The notes: generated by a model from the sequence alone, not told the origin. Positions 7,825-18,011 are shown, numbered from the stretch's first letter. The stretch is 64,000 bases of DNA from Hwangdonia seohaensis (GCF_031932625.1 NZ_JAVSCK010000003.1:124001-188000), one strand, 5' to 3'. Translations and numbers: made by a program.

Positions 7825-10800
7825 TTAATCAACCTTTATTCTCACGCCTTCACTATGGCTGCTAAATTCCGGCGCATACATGCTTTGTATGGTTGTAATG
7901 CCGTTGCTCATGTTGCCTGCATGGTTTACCCTTAAATCGTATTCAAACACATAAACGCCTTTTGGCAGATAATCAAAAAAGAAGTTGGTCGAGGCGTCTT
8001 TGGTGCTTTCATAATAGCCCAAACCATCTTGCCATTTGTATTTTGAGAGTACGTTTACAGGCTCTAAACCTGCGGCGCGCATATCTTTCATGTGTACAAA
8101 TTCCATGGCTCTGTCGCTGCGTAATTCTATGCGCACACGAACCAAATCGCCGACGTTGACTTTGGTGTCATTCGTGATTTCAGAAATGTCCTCTCCGGTA
8201 TCCGTATTCTTTTTAAGGAATAGTTTTTTATTCAATTTTAAAGGTGTTTCTGCGGATGTGATGTTGTCCAAATCTTCAAAATACTGCCAATATAAAGCGC
8301 CCCAAGCTATGCCATTTCCTTTTTTGGTAATTTGCACATCTGCCATTTCTAGTTTAATTTCTGAAGCATTCCAAGAGGTTTTAAAGTAACCGGTTCCAGC
8401 TTCAACTTTTACTGCTTCCAACTTTGAAGGCTCTATTTTTTGTCCGCCTAAAACCACATCAACCATATCGGTTACACTTAACCAATCGCTACCTTGCAAC
8501 AATAAAGCGTAAACAGCCTCGGTGGTTGCTTTGGTAGTTTTCCAGCGGTTTGTTTGCTTGTTTTTAAGTAACCAAATTTTAAGATTGTCAATGGTTTCGG
8601 TGTCGTTTTCAATTTCGGCGAAAGCCTCAATTAACAAGGCTTGTGTTTCAATGGGCGCTTGATACCAGTACCATGAGTTGGTGTTGGATTTCCAATACAT
8701 GCCCAATTCTTCACTCGTAATACTGTTTTCTTTTAAGGACTTTAAAATTTTAACCGACGTCTTTTTATCGCCCATTCTATCAACAACCAAAGCCATTAAA
8801 CCTTTGGCGTACAGCGAGCGTTTTAACCAATATTTCTGAATTTGCGTGTGATAGTATTTGGTAATTTCTTCAACGTCATCAGATTTTTTAATTTCCGGAA
8901 AAAAGCTTCGCATGTACAAATAATGCAATTGTGTATAGCTTAAATGATCTTTATTTAAATCGACTTTTGAATCGTATTTTCTAATGTCATTGTATTCTTT
9001 TACAAATTCGGTATCGAGATAATTGATGGCTTTTTGAATCATCGAATCTTCACCGTCAATTTGCGTAACATTCAGTTTTTTAAGATGCCCAAAACCGGTA
9101 ATAATATGTTGTGTGATGTATCGATTTTCGCGTCCGCCTTTAAACCAAGCCCATCCGCCAGAATGCATTTGGTTGTGTTCCAGTTTGCGTTTGGCGGATT
9201 GCAATTCGTTATTCATTTTGTTTAAATCGAATAATAAAGCGATGCGTTTTTTTTGTTCGGTTTCACTTTGTGCATCACGCAACCAAGGGGTTTCTTGAAT
9301 TAAAATGGATTTGAGTTCTTCATTTTTTTCAAGATTTGAGATAAGAGCGTCTTGATACGCCCATTGGTTGAAGACCTCTTGAATTCTTGGGTTTGAATTC
9401 GCAATATGGCTCGCCAAAGCATTGGCATAATACCTACTAAAAGTTTGCTCGTTACAATCGTACGGGTATTCCATTAAATACGGTAAAGCTTGTACCGCAT
9501 ACCACGCCGGATTGGAGGTCATTTCCAAAGTTAATTTGTGGTTTTTTAAAGTTGAAGACGTGTTGGTTTTCAGCTTATCCAACGTGAATGTTTTGGTTTG
9601 GTTACTTCTTATCCACATCGGAAGTGTTTCGGTAACCAACATGCGGTTACTTAAAACGGGCAACGCATTTTGTTCGCCATCGCTAAAATCTCCAGCTTTA
9701 GCAATGATTTTATATTGAACCGCTTGCACATCATCAGGAATGGATAAATACCATGACACTTGGGTGTTGTTTTGTTTTTCTACTGAAAAGGCTTGGACGC
9801 TGAGGTCGCTCGAAGCGTCTTTGTTATTGTTGTTTTTGAGTGCTTCAGACACCAAGATGTTCGTGATGTCTTTCCCGGAAATAGCATCGGTTAATATTAA
9901 AACGGCTTGCCCCGAAAGTGGCTTATCCGTTAAATTTGCAATTTTAGTGCTAATGGTAATGTTGTCGCCTTCGCGTAAAAAACGAGGCGCGTTTGGTATC
10001 ACCATCAGTTCTTTTTGCGTGATGGTTGTTAATGTTTTAGTAGCACTTTCCAAAGTTTTGGTGTGCGCCAATAATTGCAACTTCCATTGGGTTAAAGCTT
10101 CTGGTGTGGTAAAACTGAAACTTACGTTGCCAGCTTCATCGGTTTTTAACTGCGGAAAGAAAAACGCGGTTTCATTGAAGTTTTTACGGATTTTGATGTT
10201 GTCGAAGTTTGGTTTTTCTTCTTCAGCTTTATCTAAGTTCTCATTTGGTACCCCTGCAATTGATTCTTTTTTCTCTTGAGTGCCAAAACCAACAACCACA
10301 GGTTCATCTAATTCAGCTTCAGAATTAAACATTACACTTTCTTCAACGTCATTTTGGTTTTCCACTATTTGCACACCTGCAATACGTCCACTTAATGCTT
10401 TAGAAATAGTAGAATTACCTCTAATCATTATGTTTCTATTCCCAAAATGAAACCCAAACCAATCCAATTGGTCATAACTTTGGTATTGATAATATGAACG
10501 CGATCTGTCGTTATAAACTCTAAAATTTCGGGTGCCAAAACTTTGTCGCGCATTGCTGTTATTATACGAATAAAAGGTTGGATTGTTGATGGGGTTAAAA
10601 CTCCAAGTGTGTGGTTTAAATTGGTCTAAACTGGCATCGTACATGCTTGCCAATAATTCGGCAGAAACTTTATCGCCTAGTGGCCCTTTAATTTTAAAGC
10701 TCCAGGTTTCATCGGTTCCAGGTTGTAATTTATCCCTAAAAGTTGTGGTTTCAATCTCTAAATCGGTTTTAGGGTAAGGCACGGCAATATGTAAACTACC

Positions 10801-13800
10801 CGATTGAAAACTGTTAAACGCTGCATAACTATAGTTAACCGAAAACCCACCAATATCATTGCTTGTTATAGGAATACTAATGGTTTTTTTGTTGTTGTTC
10901 AGTGGAATGATTTGCGTTTTTATTAACCCATTTTGTTTTTCAATGGTAACGGTTACGTTTAAATTATTCGCTGCCGAGGCTAAAGTTATCATAGCTGTAT
11001 CGCCAGCTTTATAACTAGATTTGTCACTTGTTATAGTAAACAGTTGGTGGTCTGCCAACGTTTTATCGGCATCGCTATACAATGTGGTTTTAATTTCGTC
11101 TTTTACAATTTGTCCAAACTTATCTTTACTTTCTAAAGTGATGATATATTGACCAGATGGCCATTTTTTAGTTTTCCCAAGATTGAGTTTTTTCGTGTTT
11201 TCGGTATTAAAAGACGCAATAAAAACAAGCTTGCCTTTCTCCCAATTATTTGGGTTTTGTTCATTGTTATAAGCATCGTGCGGAAATAAATTTTTAAAAG
11301 CCTCTTGGGTAAAATCCTGATAATCTGGCGCAGGCCATGGACGCACGCGTAACACCGTATTTGGTGCTTTCAATTTGTAAATTTTAACCGTGCCTTTGGC
11401 GGGCACAAACTCGCCATTTAGGTTTTTGGTATCGATGTTAATCGCGTGGTCTTTTTTTGATTTATCCAATAGATTGGCGATAGACATGTTTGCTGTTAAC
11501 GCATGATAGCCCACATTTACTGTGGTGGTTGCACTTCGGGTCTCGCCGTTTAAATCGGTAACATCGGCAGTCACTTCGTATTTAAAAATGGGCAGGCTGC
11601 TTTTGTCGACACTTTGGTCGGGTTGTGCTTTAAAGGTAATTTCAAATTCACCCTTGTCGTTTGTTGTGCTTTCGCCATGTGTAATTTCCTGTGGCTCGCT
11701 GTTAAACCATGGGCGGTACCAAAAATACCAATGCGGATATTCCACTTTGCGATGTACGCGATACACCACTTTGGCATCGGTAATATTGCTGCCTGCGTAA
11801 GCCAAAGCGTTGCCTTTTATGGTTACTGAATCGTTAACTTTATAGGTTTCGGTTACCGGGTTGAATTTGGTTTCGAACTTTGGGCGTTTGTATTCTTCAA
11901 CCGAAAAATAGGTGATGCTTTCTGCATCTGGTCCAGATTCGGCATCAAATTCAATATAATGCTGTCCGTTTAAACCCGAATTTGGTAAGATAAACTCGCC
12001 TGAAACGGACCCAAAATCATTCGTTTTTAAGTTCAATACTTTTAATTCTTCGCCATTTGCGTTGTATAAAATGGCATAAACCTTTTCATTCTCTAAAACT
12101 TCAGATTTGTTGGCTTCGGTTTTCATGGCAATGCCTTTAAAATAAACGGTTTGCCCGGGCCGGTAAATGCTTCTGTCGGTAAATAAAAAAGATTTGTAGG
12201 TTACTTTTTCTTGCTGGTTTTTATAATATTGATAGATGTAATAATCTCCAAAATAAGCCACGTCGTTACCGTATTTAACTTTTAAATTGATATCCCGATA
12301 ACGATTTTTCGATTTGTTGATTTTTATCTGTCCATGCAAATCCGTGGTGTAGTTCTCGGTTTGTTCATTTCTGTTATTGTTTTTTATATAACTAAGCTCA
12401 ACCTGAGCGTCTACAACGGGTTTGCCGTTGTTTCTGTCAATAATTTGAAAGGTTTTATAATCCGTTTTGTCGGTTTCAACCAAAGCCAAATCGGTAACTT
12501 GAATGGTGCTAAACGCAAACGTGTTTTCCTCATTTTCTGGTGAAGTAAAAATCAAATAACTGCCGTTGTTGAGTTTTGGTAAAAGGATCTCGGTGGTATG
12601 TGTTTGAAAATCGTTTTCATCGCGCAAACCAGTGTTCCATTGGGTTGTGGCTTTTAAGGATTTAATAAAGGCTAATTGCTCGTCTTTTCTATAGGTTTTA
12701 TTGAATTTTTCAAACTGACTTCTAGAAATTTTATAAATTTTAAATTGAAGCTGATTTAGGTTTTTGTAACGAATCAACAAGCGTGCATCTTTAAGAATGG
12801 GCAAGAAATTTTCTGTGGTAATTTGAAGCGATTGCTGCTCAATGAGTTGCTTTAAAACCGCACATTTTTCGGCGCCATTGCTTTTTGGGAATTTAGCAAT
12901 AACGTTATTACAGATGTCAATGGCGTCTTTAGTTTTCCAACGGTTTTCTTCTTTGTTTTTAGGTTGATATTCTAAACCTTGTTGGTAGTAAATAGTCGCA
13001 ATTTCGTAATCATAAAGCCCAGAAACCTCATGTGATTTTAATCGCTCGCTTTCTGTTTTTAAGGCGTTTAATAAAATGGTTTGTTTATCGCTAAAAGTAG
13101 CATGCTGAAGTACAAACTTTAACCGGTTGATATTAACATCGGCCAATGCCAAAGGCGACTTGTCTTTTAAATGAAATCGAATTAAATCTTGATAGATTTT
13201 TAATGCGTTCAATTGTAACGACGTAGAATCTTTTGATGCTAATTTTAGGTTTGAAAACGTACTCGTGTCACCTAAAAAATCAGGATTGTCAATCTCAAAT
13301 TTATAAGCAGGTTTGGTAATTTGTGTTTCGTCGGTTTTATAAAAAAGCAAAGCATTATGGCTTAAAATATCGAACAAGGTCGGTCGGTAAATTTTAGAAT
13401 TTTTTTGTTCGTTTAAAAGCACGCTGTAGTTACTTAGCGGCTCCAACTGGAGCATCAATCCGTTTTCTAAAGATTTTTGATAATGCACATGAATCTCGTT
13501 AAAAAGGGTTTGCAGGTCCCAAGTTCTAAAATCAATGGGGTCTACTTTTTCAAAGGTTTTTGTCCGGTTGTAAAATTGCCATCGGTGTTCGTTAAAGTAT
13601 TGCCAGTACAAATTGGCCAAAATATTTTCAAGGATGTTTTTAGTAGGAAACGAGCTCTGTTCAATTTCATTTTTAAAATCATTGATGATTTTAAGTTGCG
13701 CATCTTCCTCTAAAACCAAAGCGAACTTGCTTTTAAAAAGCATGGTTTTAATAAGTTGTGGATGGTTTTTATCTTTTTTGGCTTTCACCGAAATGTCTTC

Positions 13801-13941
13801 AACAATTTTTAATGCCGATTTTGGCAAGCCTTCAACCTCCAGCTTTTCAACTTTGGTCCATAATTCTTGGTAATCCGGATTTTGGGCTTGTGTGAAATTT
13901 GAAAAAAGAATAATCATTAATATAGATAGTGTATGTTTCAT
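7825..13941 (-). CDS. Alpha-2-macroglobulin family protein (MG2/A2M) with SusC-like insert
   Basis: A 2,038-residue secreted or periplasmic protein of the bacterial A2M group, thought to trap proteases. A signal peptide is at residues 1-20 (MKHTLSILMIILFSNFTQAQ). MG2-type beta domains include FLFTDRSIYRPGQTVYFKG. The A2M domain contains FFFPQLKTDEAGNVSFSFT. The alpha-helical thioester region has YPYDCNEQTFSRYY: Cys about 1496 with the C-x-E-Q pattern, where the classical form is CGEQ, so a thioester is plausible. Residues about 1168-1230 hold IRGNSTISKALSGRIAGVQI and VVVGFGTQEKKESIAGV, resembling SusC/RagA TonB-receptor plug and N-terminal motifs. The ATG at 13941 is chosen over 13956 because the signal peptide starts there. 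No penicillin-binding partner gene (pbpC) is adjacent. Confidence 0.9.
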   Translation of the reverse strand: MKHTLSILMIILFSNFTQAQNPDYQELWTKVEKLEVEGLPKSALKIVEDISVKAKKDKNHPQLIKTMLFKSKFALVLEEDAQLKIINDFKNEIEQSSFPTKNILENILANLYWQYFNEHRWQFYNRTKTFEKVDPIDFRTWDLQTLFNEIHVHYQKSLENGLMLQLEPLSNYSVLLNEQKNSKIYRPTLFDILSHNALLFYKTDETQITKPAYKFEIDNPDFLGDTSTFSNLKLASKDSTSLQLNALKIYQDLIRFHLKDKSPLALADVNINRLKFVLQHATFSDKQTILLNALKTESERLKSHEVSGLYDYEIATIYYQQGLEYQPKNKEENRWKTKDAIDICNNVIAKFPKSNGAEKCAVLKQLIEQQSLQITTENFLPILKDARLLIRYKNLNQLQFKIYKISRSQFEKFNKTYRKDEQLAFIKSLKATTQWNTGLRDENDFQTHTTEILLPKLNNGSYLIFTSPENEENTFAFSTIQVTDLALVETDKTDYKTFQIIDRNNGKPVVDAQVELSYIKNNNRNEQTENYTTDLHGQIKINKSKNRYRDINLKVKYGNDVAYFGDYYIYQYYKNQQEKVTYKSFLFTDRSIYRPGQTVYFKGIAMKTEANKSEVLENEKVYAILYNANGEELKVLNLKTNDFGSVSGEFILPNSGLNGQHYIEFDAESGPDAESITYFSVEEYKRPKFETKFNPVTETYKVNDSVTIKGNALAYAGSNITDAKVVYRVHRKVEYPHWYFWYRPWFNSEPQEITHGESTTNDKGEFEITFKAQPDQSVDKSSLPIFKYEVTADVTDLNGETRSATTTVNVGYHALTANMSIANLLDKSKKDHAINIDTKNLNGEFVPAKGTVKIYKLKAPNTVLRVRPWPAPDYQDFTQEAFKNLFPHDAYNNEQNPNNWEKGKLVFIASFNTENTKKLNLGKTKKWPSGQYIITLESKDKFGQIVKDEIKTTLYSDADKTLADHQLFTITSDKSSYKAGDTAMITLASAANNLNVTVTIEKQNGLIKTQIIPLNNNKKTISIPITSNDIGGFSVNYSYAAFNSFQSGSLHIAVPYPKTDLEIETTTFRDKLQPGTDETWSFKIKGPLGDKVSAELLASMYDASLDQFKPHTWSFNPINNPTFYSYNNSNARQSFGTRNFRVYNDRSRSYYQYQSYDQLDWFGFHFGNRNIMIRGNSTISKALSGRIAGVQIVENQNDVEESVMFNSEAELDEPVVVGFGTQEKKESIAGVPNENLDKAEEEKPNFDNIKIRKNFNETAFFFPQLKTDEAGNVSFSFTTPEALTQWKLQLLAHTKTLESATKTLTTITQKELMVIPNAPRFLREGDNITISTKIANLTDKPLSGQAVLILTDAISGKDITNILVSEALKNNNNKDASSDLSVQAFSVEKQNNTQVSWYLSIPDDVQAVQYKIIAKAGDFSDGEQNALPVLSNRMLVTETLPMWIRSNQTKTFTLDKLKTNTSSTLKNHKLTLEMTSNPAWYAVQALPYLMEYPYDCNEQTFSRYYANALASHIANSNPRIQEVFNQWAYQDALISNLEKNEELKSILIQETPWLRDAQSETEQKKRIALLFDLNKMNNELQSAKRKLEHNQMHSGGWAWFKGGRENRYITQHIITGFGHLKKLNVTQIDGEDSMIQKAINYLDTEFVKEYNDIRKYDSKVDLNKDHLSYTQLHYLYMRSFFPEIKKSDDVEEITKYYHTQIQKYWLKRSLYAKGLMALVVDRMGDKKTSVKILKSLKENSITSEELGMYWKSNTNSWYWYQAPIETQALLIEAFAEIENDTETIDNLKIWLLKNKQTNRWKTTKATTEAVYALLLQGSDWLSVTDMVDVVLGGQKIEPSKLEAVKVEAGTGYFKTSWNASEIKLEMADVQITKKGNGIAWGALYWQYFEDLDNITSAETPLKLNKKLFLKKNTDTGEDISEITNDTKVNVGDLVRVRIELRSDRAMEFVHMKDMRAAGLEPVNVLSKYKWQDGLGYYESTKDASTNFFFDYLPKGVYVFEYDLRVNHAGNMSNGITTIQSMYAPEFSSHSEGVRIKVD

Positions 13942-14079
13942 TGGTGCTGAATTCATTTCAGTAGGTGTTTTAAATTGTCTCTAAATGTACTTTCAAAAGT
14001 TATTCCAAAAAACAATAAATTAGTAATTACTTTTGTTGGTTGAGTGAAGTTAACCATTTTTCAAGTAAAGTGTAATGTT

Positions 14080-14087
14080 TAACTTTG
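14080..14087 (+). promoter_or_regulatory. -7 promoter box for TPR protein gene
   Basis: TAACTTTG matches TAnnTTTG and lies 20 nt upstream of the ATG at 14107. No -33 box at the expected spacing was found. Confidence 0.5.
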
Positions 14088-14106
14088 TATTTTCGACCCA
14101 AATGCT

Positions 14107-15060
14107 ATGAACAAGTTTTTGCTTCTACTTTTTTTTCCAACACTCATATTTGGTCAACCCGAATTAGCAGATGTGGATGCCCTTTTCCAAAAAAAACAAT
14201 TTCAAAAAGCCGAAGAAGTCGTTTCAGATTATTTACAAAACAATCCCAACAACATAAAAGCCATTGAGTTTTTAGGCGATGCGTACGGGCATCAAAAAAA
14301 ATGGGACGATGCCATAAATCAATATCAAAAACTTGTAAATAGTAATAAAAACAACGCCAATTACCATTATAAATACGGTGGCGCCTTGGGCATGAAAGCG
14401 TTATCGGTAAGTAAATTAAAGGCATTGGGCATTATTGGCGATGTAAAAACAGCCTTTTTAAAAGCGGCCGAATTGGATAAAAACCACATCAACGCGCGTT
14501 GGGCATTGGTAGAATTGTACATGCAATTGCCAGGGATTTTAGGTGGCAGTAAAAGCAAATCACTAAAGTATGCGCAGCAACTGGAAAACCTCTCGAAAGT
14601 AGATGGTTACTTAGCAAAAGGCTATGTTTACGAGTATGACAACGCCCCGGAATTAGCCGAAAAATATTATAAAATGGCCATTGCCGAGGGCGGCTCCTTA
14701 ACCTGTTTTAACAAGTTGACCACCCTTTACGAAAACCAAAATCAGCCCCAAAAAGCCATTCAAAATATTGAGGCTGCCCAACAAAAACACCAGCGCAACG
14801 CCCTGCATTATCAAATAGGCAAAGTGGCCGCCGAATACAACATACAACTTAAAAAAGGCGAGCAATGTCTGCTCACTTACATAACAAATTACACCGCCAG
14901 CGATGCCGTTCCAAAAGCTTGGGCACACTACCGTTTAGCGCAGATTAACGTGCATAAAAACAACAAACCCGAAGCTTTAAAGTATATCAATTTGGCCATT
15001 GCGGAATTGCCAAACATCCCATCGTTTAAAAAGCAAAAAGAAGCTATTTTAAAACTTTAA
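14107..15060 (+). CDS. Secreted tetratricopeptide repeat protein
   Basis: A 317-residue protein with a short signal peptide (MNKFLLLLFFPTLIFG) and then TPR units over most of its length, for example ADVDALFQKKQFQKAEEVV, AIEFLGDAYGHQKKWDDAI and AWAHYRLAQINVHKNNKPEA. TPR arrays act as protein-binding scaffolds; the partner here is unknown. It starts 165 nt from the divergent A2M gene and has its own promoter box. Possibly periplasmic. Confidence 0.8.
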   Translation: MNKFLLLLFFPTLIFGQPELADVDALFQKKQFQKAEEVVSDYLQNNPNNIKAIEFLGDAYGHQKKWDDAINQYQKLVNSNKNNANYHYKYGGALGMKALSVSKLKALGIIGDVKTAFLKAAELDKNHINARWALVELYMQLPGILGGSKSKSLKYAQQLENLSKVDGYLAKGYVYEYDNAPELAEKYYKMAIAEGGSLTCFNKLTTLYENQNQPQKAIQNIEAAQQKHQRNALHYQIGKVAAEYNIQLKKGEQCLLTYITNYTASDAVPKAWAHYRLAQINVHKNNKPEALKYINLAIAELPNIPSFKKQKEAILKL

Positions 15061-15064
15061 AGTT

Positions 15065-15174
15065 TGGGCGTTACCCTGCGCTTCGAGTACCTCAGCGACC
15101 GTCGGGTCGGGCTTTACGTTACAAGTCCTCGCACCAAAATAGGTGCTGTGGGCTTTCCACTGCAATCCCTAACG
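15065..15174 (+). repeat. Dispersed intergenic repeat (GGGCGTTACCC ... CAATCCCTAACGC family)
   Basis: An untranslated element directly after the TPR gene. It begins GGGCGTTACCC, has GTCGGGCTTTACG in the middle and ends GGCTTTCCACTGCAATCCC followed by TAACGC. The same three blocks recur inverted at 39790-39899 and, in diverged and interrupted form, at 61092-61290. A 60-codon open frame across it is an artefact of the repeat. Confidence 0.75.
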
Positions 15175-15281
15175 CGAGCTTGTTTGCAAAATTTGGTTTT
15201 AGCAAAAAGGTTAGTCTTTTTTCGCCATCAAAAACCTGGTTTCTAATTTAAAAAACATTCGTGTATTCGTAGCAAAAAAAG

Positions 15282-15289
15282 TATCTTTG
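15282..15289 (+). promoter_or_regulatory. -7 promoter box for mpl
   Basis: TATCTTTG matches TAnnTTTG 17 nt before the mpl ATG. A -33-like TTCG lies 20 nt upstream (15258-15261), one mismatch from TTTG. Confidence 0.55.
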
Positions 15290-15305
15290 GAGCTTCTTCA
15301 AAACC

Positions 15306-16667
15306 ATGAAAATGAATGTACATTTTATTGCTATAGGTGGTTCTGCCATGCACAACTTAGCCATAGCATTACAACATAAAGACTACAAAGTAACAGGAAG
15401 CGACGATGTTATTTACGAGCCGTCAAAATCAAGATTGGAGGCCCACGGATTGTTGCCAAAAACCTTTGGTTGGTTTCCTGAAAAAATAACAACAAATTTA
15501 GACGCCATTGTTTTGGGCATGCACGCCAAAGCCGATAATCCAGAGTTGTTAAAAGCTCAGGAATTAGGGTTGAAAATATACAGCTATCCCGAATTTTTGT
15601 ACGAACAATCCAAACAGAAAACACGCGTTGTTATTGGCGGAAGCCACGGAAAAACAACCATTACTTCCATGATTCTTCACGTGATGCATTATCACGATAA
15701 AGATGTCGATTACATGGTGGGCGCGCAGTTGGAAGGTTTCGATGTAATGGTAAAACTTACCGAAGACAATGATTTTATGGTTTTAGAAGGCGATGAGTAT
15801 TTAAGTTCGCCCATAGACAGACGACCAAAATTTCATCTATACAAACCCAATATTGCGCTGTTAAGTGGTATTGCTTGGGATCATATCAACGTATTTCCAA
15901 CTTACGAAAACTATGTGGAGCAGTTCCGTGTTTTTGTCGATTCAATCGTTAGCGGCGGAAGTATTAATTACAACGAAGAAGATGCCGAAGTAAAACGAAT
16001 AGTGGAAACCAGCGAAAACACCATTCGTAAAATTGCTTATCAAACTCCAAAATATACCGTAGAAAACGGACAAACACTTTTAGAAACCCCAGAAGGCGAT
16101 TTGCCTATCGCTATTTTTGGCAAACACAACCTTAATAATTTGTCGGGTGCCAAATGGATTTGCCAGCACATGGGTGTTGATGAAGACGATTTTTACGAAG
16201 CCGTTTCTACATTTAAAGGTGCCAGCAAACGCCTGGAAAAAATAGCCGAAACCAAAACCAGTGTTGCTTTTAAAGACTTTGCGCATTCGCCAAGTAAAGT
16301 AGAAGCCACAACCAACGCCGTAAAAGAGCAATATGCAAATCGTACGTTAATCGCTTGTTTGGAGCTGCATACCTACAGCAGTTTAAATGCCGAATTTTTA
16401 AAGGAATACAAAGGCGCTTTAAATGCAGCCGATGTTGCCGTGGTGTTTTATTCGCCACATGCCGTTGAAATTAAAAAATTAGACGCCGTAACCCACGAGC
16501 AAATTGCCAATGCTTTTCAACGGGACGATTTAATTATCTATACTAATCCAGATGATTTCAAGAAATTTTTGTTCTCGCAAAATTTTGATGACAAAGCGTT
16601 GCTTTTAATGAGTTCGGGTGATTATGGCGGGTTGGATTTTGGTGAAGTCACCAATTTGATTAATTAG
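15306..16667 (+). CDS. mpl: UDP-N-acetylmuramate:L-alanyl-gamma-D-glutamyl-meso-diaminopimelate ligase
   Basis: Mur ligase family enzyme that joins recycled murein tripeptide to UDP-MurNAc (peptidoglycan recycling). The N-terminal Rossmann part is VHFIAIGGSAMHNLAIAL. The ATP loop is GGSHGKTTITSM. The central domain has MVLEGDEYLSSPIDRRPKF (DEY with the metal or Lys region), followed by the C-terminal domain FKGASKRLEKIAETK, DFAHSPSKVEATTNAV. The GDEYLSSPIDRRPK signature separates Mpl from MurC. At 453 residues it has the usual length. It is a single gene with its own promoter box. Confidence 0.93.
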   Translation: MKMNVHFIAIGGSAMHNLAIALQHKDYKVTGSDDVIYEPSKSRLEAHGLLPKTFGWFPEKITTNLDAIVLGMHAKADNPELLKAQELGLKIYSYPEFLYEQSKQKTRVVIGGSHGKTTITSMILHVMHYHDKDVDYMVGAQLEGFDVMVKLTEDNDFMVLEGDEYLSSPIDRRPKFHLYKPNIALLSGIAWDHINVFPTYENYVEQFRVFVDSIVSGGSINYNEEDAEVKRIVETSENTIRKIAYQTPKYTVENGQTLLETPEGDLPIAIFGKHNLNNLSGAKWICQHMGVDEDDFYEAVSTFKGASKRLEKIAETKTSVAFKDFAHSPSKVEATTNAVKEQYANRTLIACLELHTYSSLNAEFLKEYKGALNAADVAVVFYSPHAVEIKKLDAVTHEQIANAFQRDDLIIYTNPDDFKKFLFSQNFDDKALLLMSSGDYGGLDFGEVTNLIN

Positions 16668-16807
16668 ATTTGGCAAACTAAATAGGTTTTAATGTTCATG
16701 CCTCATTAAAACTAAATCGATAATAAAACGTATGGTTTTTTAAAAACTGCGTTAATAAATCCTGCTTCATATTTTAATGAAACCGTTTCAGTTTTAAAAT
16801 ATTACTT

Positions 16808-16815
16808 TACTTTTG
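16808..16815 (+). promoter_or_regulatory. -7 promoter box for purM
   Basis: TACTTTTG matches TAnnTTTG, 18 nt upstream of the purM ATG. A TTTC about 20 nt upstream may be a weak -33 element. Confidence 0.55.
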
Positions 16816-16832
16816 CATTTCAACCATATATT

Positions 16833-18011
16833 ATGAGTCAAGAAGTTTCAAAACGATATGCACAGCGAGGTGTGTCGGCGTCAAAAGAAGATGTGCACAA
16901 TGCTATAAAAAACATCGATAAAGGATTGTTTCCAAAGGCATTCTGTAAAATTGTGCCGGATTATTTAACCAACGACGACGATTATTGCTTGATTATGCAT
17001 GCCGATGGCGCCGGAACAAAATCGTCGTTAGCATATATGTATTGGAAAGAAACAGGTGATATTTCAGTATGGAAAGGCATTGCGCAAGATGCTTTAATAA
17101 TGAATATCGACGATTTATTGTGTGTTGGTGCGACCGATAACATTATGCTATCGTCTACCATTGGCAGAAATAAAAATTTAATTCCAGGAGAAGTGCTTTC
17201 GGCAATTATTAACGGCACCGAAGAGTTGCTTGAAGATTTAAAATCCTTTGGCGTTACCATTCATTCCACAGGTGGCGAAACTGCAGATGTTGGCGATTTG
17301 GTGCGTACCATTATCGTAGATTCTACGGTAACGGCTAGAATGAAACGAAGCGATGTTATTGATAATGCCAACATAAAAGCGGGCGATGTTATTGTAGGTT
17401 TGGAAAGCTTCGGGCAAGCCACCTACGAGAAAGCCTATAATGGCGGTATGGGAAGCAATGGTTTAACCTCGGCACGACACGATGTGTTCAGTAAATATTT
17501 AGCCGAAAAATATCCAGAAAGTTTTGATCCTTCGGTACCAAAAGATTTGGTGTATTCAGGAAGCGTTAAACTAACCGATGCTGTTAAAGATGCGCCATTA
17601 GATGCCGGTAAATTGGTGCTGTCTCCAACGCGAACCTATGCGCCCATTATCAAAGAGATTTTATCTAAATTTAATGCCGAAACAGTGCACGGAATGGTGC
17701 ATTGCTCTGGAGGTGCGCAGACCAAAATTCTTCATTTTGTTGATGAATTCCATATTATAAAAGATAACATGTTTCCTATTCCGCCACTGTTTAAACTCAT
17801 ACAAGAGCAGAGTAAAACCGATTGGAAGGAAATGTATCAAGTGTTTAATTGCGGACACAGAATGGAGCTTTATGTAACGCCCGAAATTGCTGAAGATATT
17901 ATCGCAATTTCAAAAACCTTTAATGTTGATGCGCAAATAATTGGTAGGGTAGAAGCCTCTAATTATAAAAAACTTACAATAAAATCCGAGTATGGAGAGT
18001 TTAAGTATTGA
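16833..18011 (+). CDS. purM: Phosphoribosylformylglycinamidine cyclo-ligase PurM (AIR synthetase)
   Basis: ATP-dependent closure of FGAM to AIR, the substrate of PurK encoded at the left end of this window. The PurM N-terminal domain includes the characteristic GVSASKEDV and MHADGAGTKSSLAYMYW, then IAQDALIMNIDDLLCVGATD and the STGGETADVGDLV loop. The C-terminal AIRS domain has VHGMVHCSGGAQTKILHF and FNCGHRMELYV. At 392 residues it is longer than the ~345-residue E. coli form, as is usual for Bacteroidota PurM. It stands alone, 70 nt before the DUF3078 gene. Confidence 0.93.
   Translation: MSQEVSKRYAQRGVSASKEDVHNAIKNIDKGLFPKAFCKIVPDYLTNDDDYCLIMHADGAGTKSSLAYMYWKETGDISVWKGIAQDALIMNIDDLLCVGATDNIMLSSTIGRNKNLIPGEVLSAIINGTEELLEDLKSFGVTIHSTGGETADVGDLVRTIIVDSTVTARMKRSDVIDNANIKAGDVIVGLESFGQATYEKAYNGGMGSNGLTSARHDVFSKYLAEKYPESFDPSVPKDLVYSGSVKLTDAVKDAPLDAGKLVLSPTRTYAPIIKEILSKFNAETVHGMVHCSGGAQTKILHFVDEFHIIKDNMFPIPPLFKLIQEQSKTDWKEMYQVFNCGHRMELYVTPEIAEDIIAISKTFNVDAQIIGRVEASNYKKLTIKSEYGEFKY

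Noticed and set aside
15064..15246. 60-codon open frame after the TPR gene
   Set aside because: It lies across a dispersed intergenic repeat; no family similarity and no start signal.
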